This document shows, in pieces, positions 6,852 to 8,052 of a stretch of 8,052 nt of DNA. The notes beneath the pieces were generated by a model that worked only from the letters and a program-made list of their open reading frames with translations, was not told the origin of the DNA and made no database searches. Position 1 is the stretch's first letter, and each line of letters opens with the position of its first letter. This stretch comes from Gammaproteobacteria bacterium (GTDB taxonomy: Bacteria > Pseudomonadota > Gammaproteobacteria > Natronospirales > REEB76), in assembly GCA_027317045.1 (NCBI GenBank), contig DAHVFI010000286.1, positions 1-8,052 on the forward strand, in the 5' to 3' direction. A program made the translations under genes and the position numbers.

Positions 6852-6940
6852 TGGTGCCCGGGGCCGGACTCGAACCGGCACAGCCGTTGCCGGCTAACGG
6901 ATTTTAAGTCCGTTGCGTCTACCTGTTCCGCCACCCGGGC
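6852..6940 (-). tRNA. tRNA-Leu (anticodon UAA), CCA encoded
   Basis: The - strand folds as a class II tRNA. The acceptor stem GCCCGGG pairs with CCCGGGC and is followed by discriminator A and an encoded CCA (6854-6852). The anticodon arm has stem ACGGA/TCCGT and loop CTTAAAA, giving anticodon TAA that reads UUA leucine codons. A variable arm (about GCCGGCAACGGC) and the T arm with GGTTCGAGTCC are clear. Length is 86 bases plus CCA. It lies directly before ccmA on the same strand. Confidence 0.96.
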
Positions 6941-7034
6941 CGCAAAAACGCCATGCATTTGGAGGCTAGGGTCTCTCCCACACTGCGCGCATATCCCATT
7001 GATCCTTATCATTTTTCACAATGTGACTTTGACG

Positions 7035-7055
7035 AGTTACCCCGAAAGTTACCCC
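7035..7055. repeat. Tandem-spaced direct repeat AGTTACCCC
   Basis: AGTTACCCC occurs at 7035-7043 and again at 7047-7055, a period of 12 bp. Such a pair could be protein-binding sites, for example integrase arm-type sites or a regulator, but no partner protein is visible in the window. Confidence 0.5.
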
Positions 7056-7090
7056 CACCATGCTGCGATGACCCCTCGAAATCACCAATC

Positions 7091-7107
7091 AAGTCAGGGG
7101 TCAGACT
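7091..7107. repeat. Short inverted repeat resembling REP/RAYT-type elements
   Basis: AAGTCAGGGGTCAGACTT contains a 5-bp inverted repeat (AAGTC...GACTT) around a GTCAGGGGTCAG direct repeat. The 'AGGGGTCAGA' text recalls dispersed repeats found with IS200-like REP-associated transposases. One copy only is present here, so this is tentative. Confidence 0.35.
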
Positions 7108-7200
7108 TACCTAGATCGCCAAGAGATACATTTTACCCATCTCACGCACCCTTTGGGACTATCCTGAATCAACTTGTTCCATCTACGAGGATCCGCAAAG

Positions 7201-7647
7201 ATGAAAATCGGGTGGAAGGAAATCAAGCAGCTCCCTGTGGCTCTCATAGCGATCGGATGGTTTGCTTTTTTGGCATTCCTGCTTCTGAAGTACGTCATAT
7301 TGAGAGATAGCATCCACTACTGGATTGTGCAGCTGCTCGGTTTGGCCGAATTCGCCTTAATCATCGCATTGTGCGTCGGGATAATTCTTGGCGGCGGATG
7401 GCTATCGGAGCGGCTCAATCGTTCAGAATCGGGCGTCGCCAAATTGCTTGGAATCGCTGCTGGTGTTCTCACGTTCGCTCTTGCCGTTCTCTTTTTACTG
7501 GCTCAGATCGGTTTCATAGTCCCAGACATCATCGTCACAGCCCGGGTCCATCCCTTGAGCATGCAAGGGATACATAGTGACATCCACGAATCCGCAGCGT
7601 GTGAAAATCTGAGAACCACACCCCGTCCCCGCCCCCAAAAAATCTGA
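7201..7647 (+). CDS. Predicted small membrane protein of unknown function
   Basis: The 148-residue product begins MKIGWKEIKQLPV and has three predicted membrane helices at about 12-31 (VALIAIGWFAFLAFLLLKYV), 40-64 (around LLGLAEFALIIALCVGIILG) and 78-104 (AKLLGIAAGVLTFALAVLFL onward). A polar tail of some 40 residues ends in a Pro/Arg-rich stretch. The start at 7201 is chosen over 7174 because GAGGA lies 9 bases upstream at 7187-7191. The tail after residue about 110 reads less like protein and spans a perfect 8-bp inverted repeat (7550-7571), so the natural C terminus may have been altered. I do not recognise the family. It is divergent from the tRNA/ccm unit and shows no cytochrome features, so a shared role is not implied. 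Confidence 0.65.
   Translation: MKIGWKEIKQLPVALIAIGWFAFLAFLLLKYVILRDSIHYWIVQLLGLAEFALIIALCVGIILGGGWLSERLNRSESGVAKLLGIAAGVLTFALAVLFLLAQIGFIVPDIIVTARVHPLSMQGIHSDIHESAACENLRTTPRPRPQKI
7550..7571. repeat. Perfect inverted repeat inside the 3' part of the membrane-protein gene
   Basis: ATCCCTTG (7550-7557) and CAAGGGAT (7564-7571) form a perfect 8-bp stem with a 6-base loop. It falls where the coding text loses its membrane character. Confidence 0.55.
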
Positions 7648-8052
7648 AACTAGTCCATAAGTAGGCCACTTGGAGCACTCAGGACCGGGGTGCCGTCGGT
7701 CCTGGAGCCGATTTCTGGCCGATTTGGTACAACCCGACCGATAGCCATTCCCGGGCTGTTCCTACCCTGCCGGAAGCGCAGGCCAATATCGCTGCAAACC
7801 CCGCCAATGCTGACGCTGTGGGCTGTCGGCAGTTGTTACCCAAGCACCAAGCTACGCAGGCAGGAGTAGTGTGTAGTTTGGCCGGGGTGTTCACCACAGC
7901 TATTGCCCTTCTCGGTACGTTTTGGTGGCAATAACGACCCAAAAGGGGTAATTCTGGTACCTTATTTTTCCGCGGAATCCCTGGAAGCCCTGTGTTTGCT
8001 GCACTACACAAGGTTATTCCAGTGCGCGCGCTCATGGGAATAAGATATAAAC
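7648..8052. other. Right flank without a convincing gene
   Basis: About 400 bp hold no gene I can support. A + strand frame is open from 7665 to TAA 7932-7934 (90 codons) and reads with a C-terminal hydrophobic segment (VVCSLAGVFTTAIALLGTFWWQ-like, about 22 residues), but it lacks an ATG and a ribosome binding site; only internal GTG codons exist. The long - strand frame 8035 to 7679 is probably its shadow. GCCGATTT is repeated directly at 7707-7714 and 7719-7726. It may be a truncated gene fragment. Confidence 0.4.
7680..7704. repeat. Perfect inverted repeat after the membrane-protein gene
   Basis: CAGGACCG (7680-7687) and CGGTCCTG (7697-7704) form a perfect 8-bp GC-rich stem with a 9-base loop, 32 bp after the stop at 7647. 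No T-run follows on the + strand, so it is a weak candidate terminator or a mobile-element remnant. Confidence 0.45.

Larger units (their letters stand above)
6941..7200. other. Divergent intergenic region between tRNA-Leu and the right-hand gene
   Basis: These 260 bp should hold the promoter of the tRNA-Leu/ccmAB unit on the - strand and of the gene at 7201 on the + strand. I see no strong -35/-10 pair for either; GATATG near 6990 on the - strand is a weak candidate. Short repeats at 7035-7055 and 7091-7107 suggest mobile or regulatory DNA. Confidence 0.5.

Noticed and set aside
6852..6940. tRNA-Leu 3' end as a phage or island attachment site
   Set aside because: Integration normally occurs at the tRNA 3' end, but here that side is joined directly to intact ccmA with only 10 bp between, and no repeated copy of the 3' end is seen in the window.
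1..8052. CRISPR array, toxin-antitoxin pair or complete insertion sequence
   Set aside because: No regularly spaced repeats, no transposase or integrase text and no small gene pair of that type were found on either strand.

Overview
The window is a locus for c-type cytochromes and respiratory electron transfer from a GC-rich proteobacterium. A gammaproteobacterium is most likely, because the System I haem exporter genes ccmA and ccmB are present and a tRNA-Leu carries an encoded CCA end. The density of c-type cytochromes, together with an outer-membrane cytochrome-porin fusion, suggests a chemolithotroph or an organism that exchanges electrons with extracellular partners. The genus cannot be read from the sequence.

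Layout. On the + strand (1-1831) lie the 3' part of a haem c/membrane protein, a histidine-rich exported protein of unknown function, an unexplained stretch (1117-1391), and the broken remains of a membrane-anchored cytochrome c. The remnant has a frameshift and has lost its haem-binding segment. On the - strand (4453 down to 1845), converging on it, is a probable operon: a Cyc2-like cytochrome-porin fusion, a small monohaem cytochrome c and a dihaem cytochrome c. A perfect 14-bp palindrome of FNR/CRP type, TTGAC-N4-GTCAA, lies about 63 bp upstream of its first start codon. Further upstream on the - strand are ctaG (oxidase assembly factor, interrupted by two compensating one-base frameshifts), ccmB and ccmA. 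A tRNA-Leu(UAA) ends only 10 bp before the ccmA start codon.

The right flank (6941-8052) is different in character. It has short repeats, one predicted three-helix membrane protein of unknown function (7201-7647) and about 400 bp without a convincing gene. It may be accessory DNA.

How the genes may work together (inference): CcmAB supports haem c maturation in the periplasm. The porin-fused cytochrome could carry electrons across the outer membrane, the two soluble cytochromes would relay them, and CtaG would help assemble a terminal oxidase. This recalls the cyc2/cyc1 iron-oxidation operon of Acidithiobacillus ferrooxidans, but no rusticyanin or oxidase subunit gene lies in the window, and the substrate (Fe(II), another donor or an acceptor) is not shown by the sequence.
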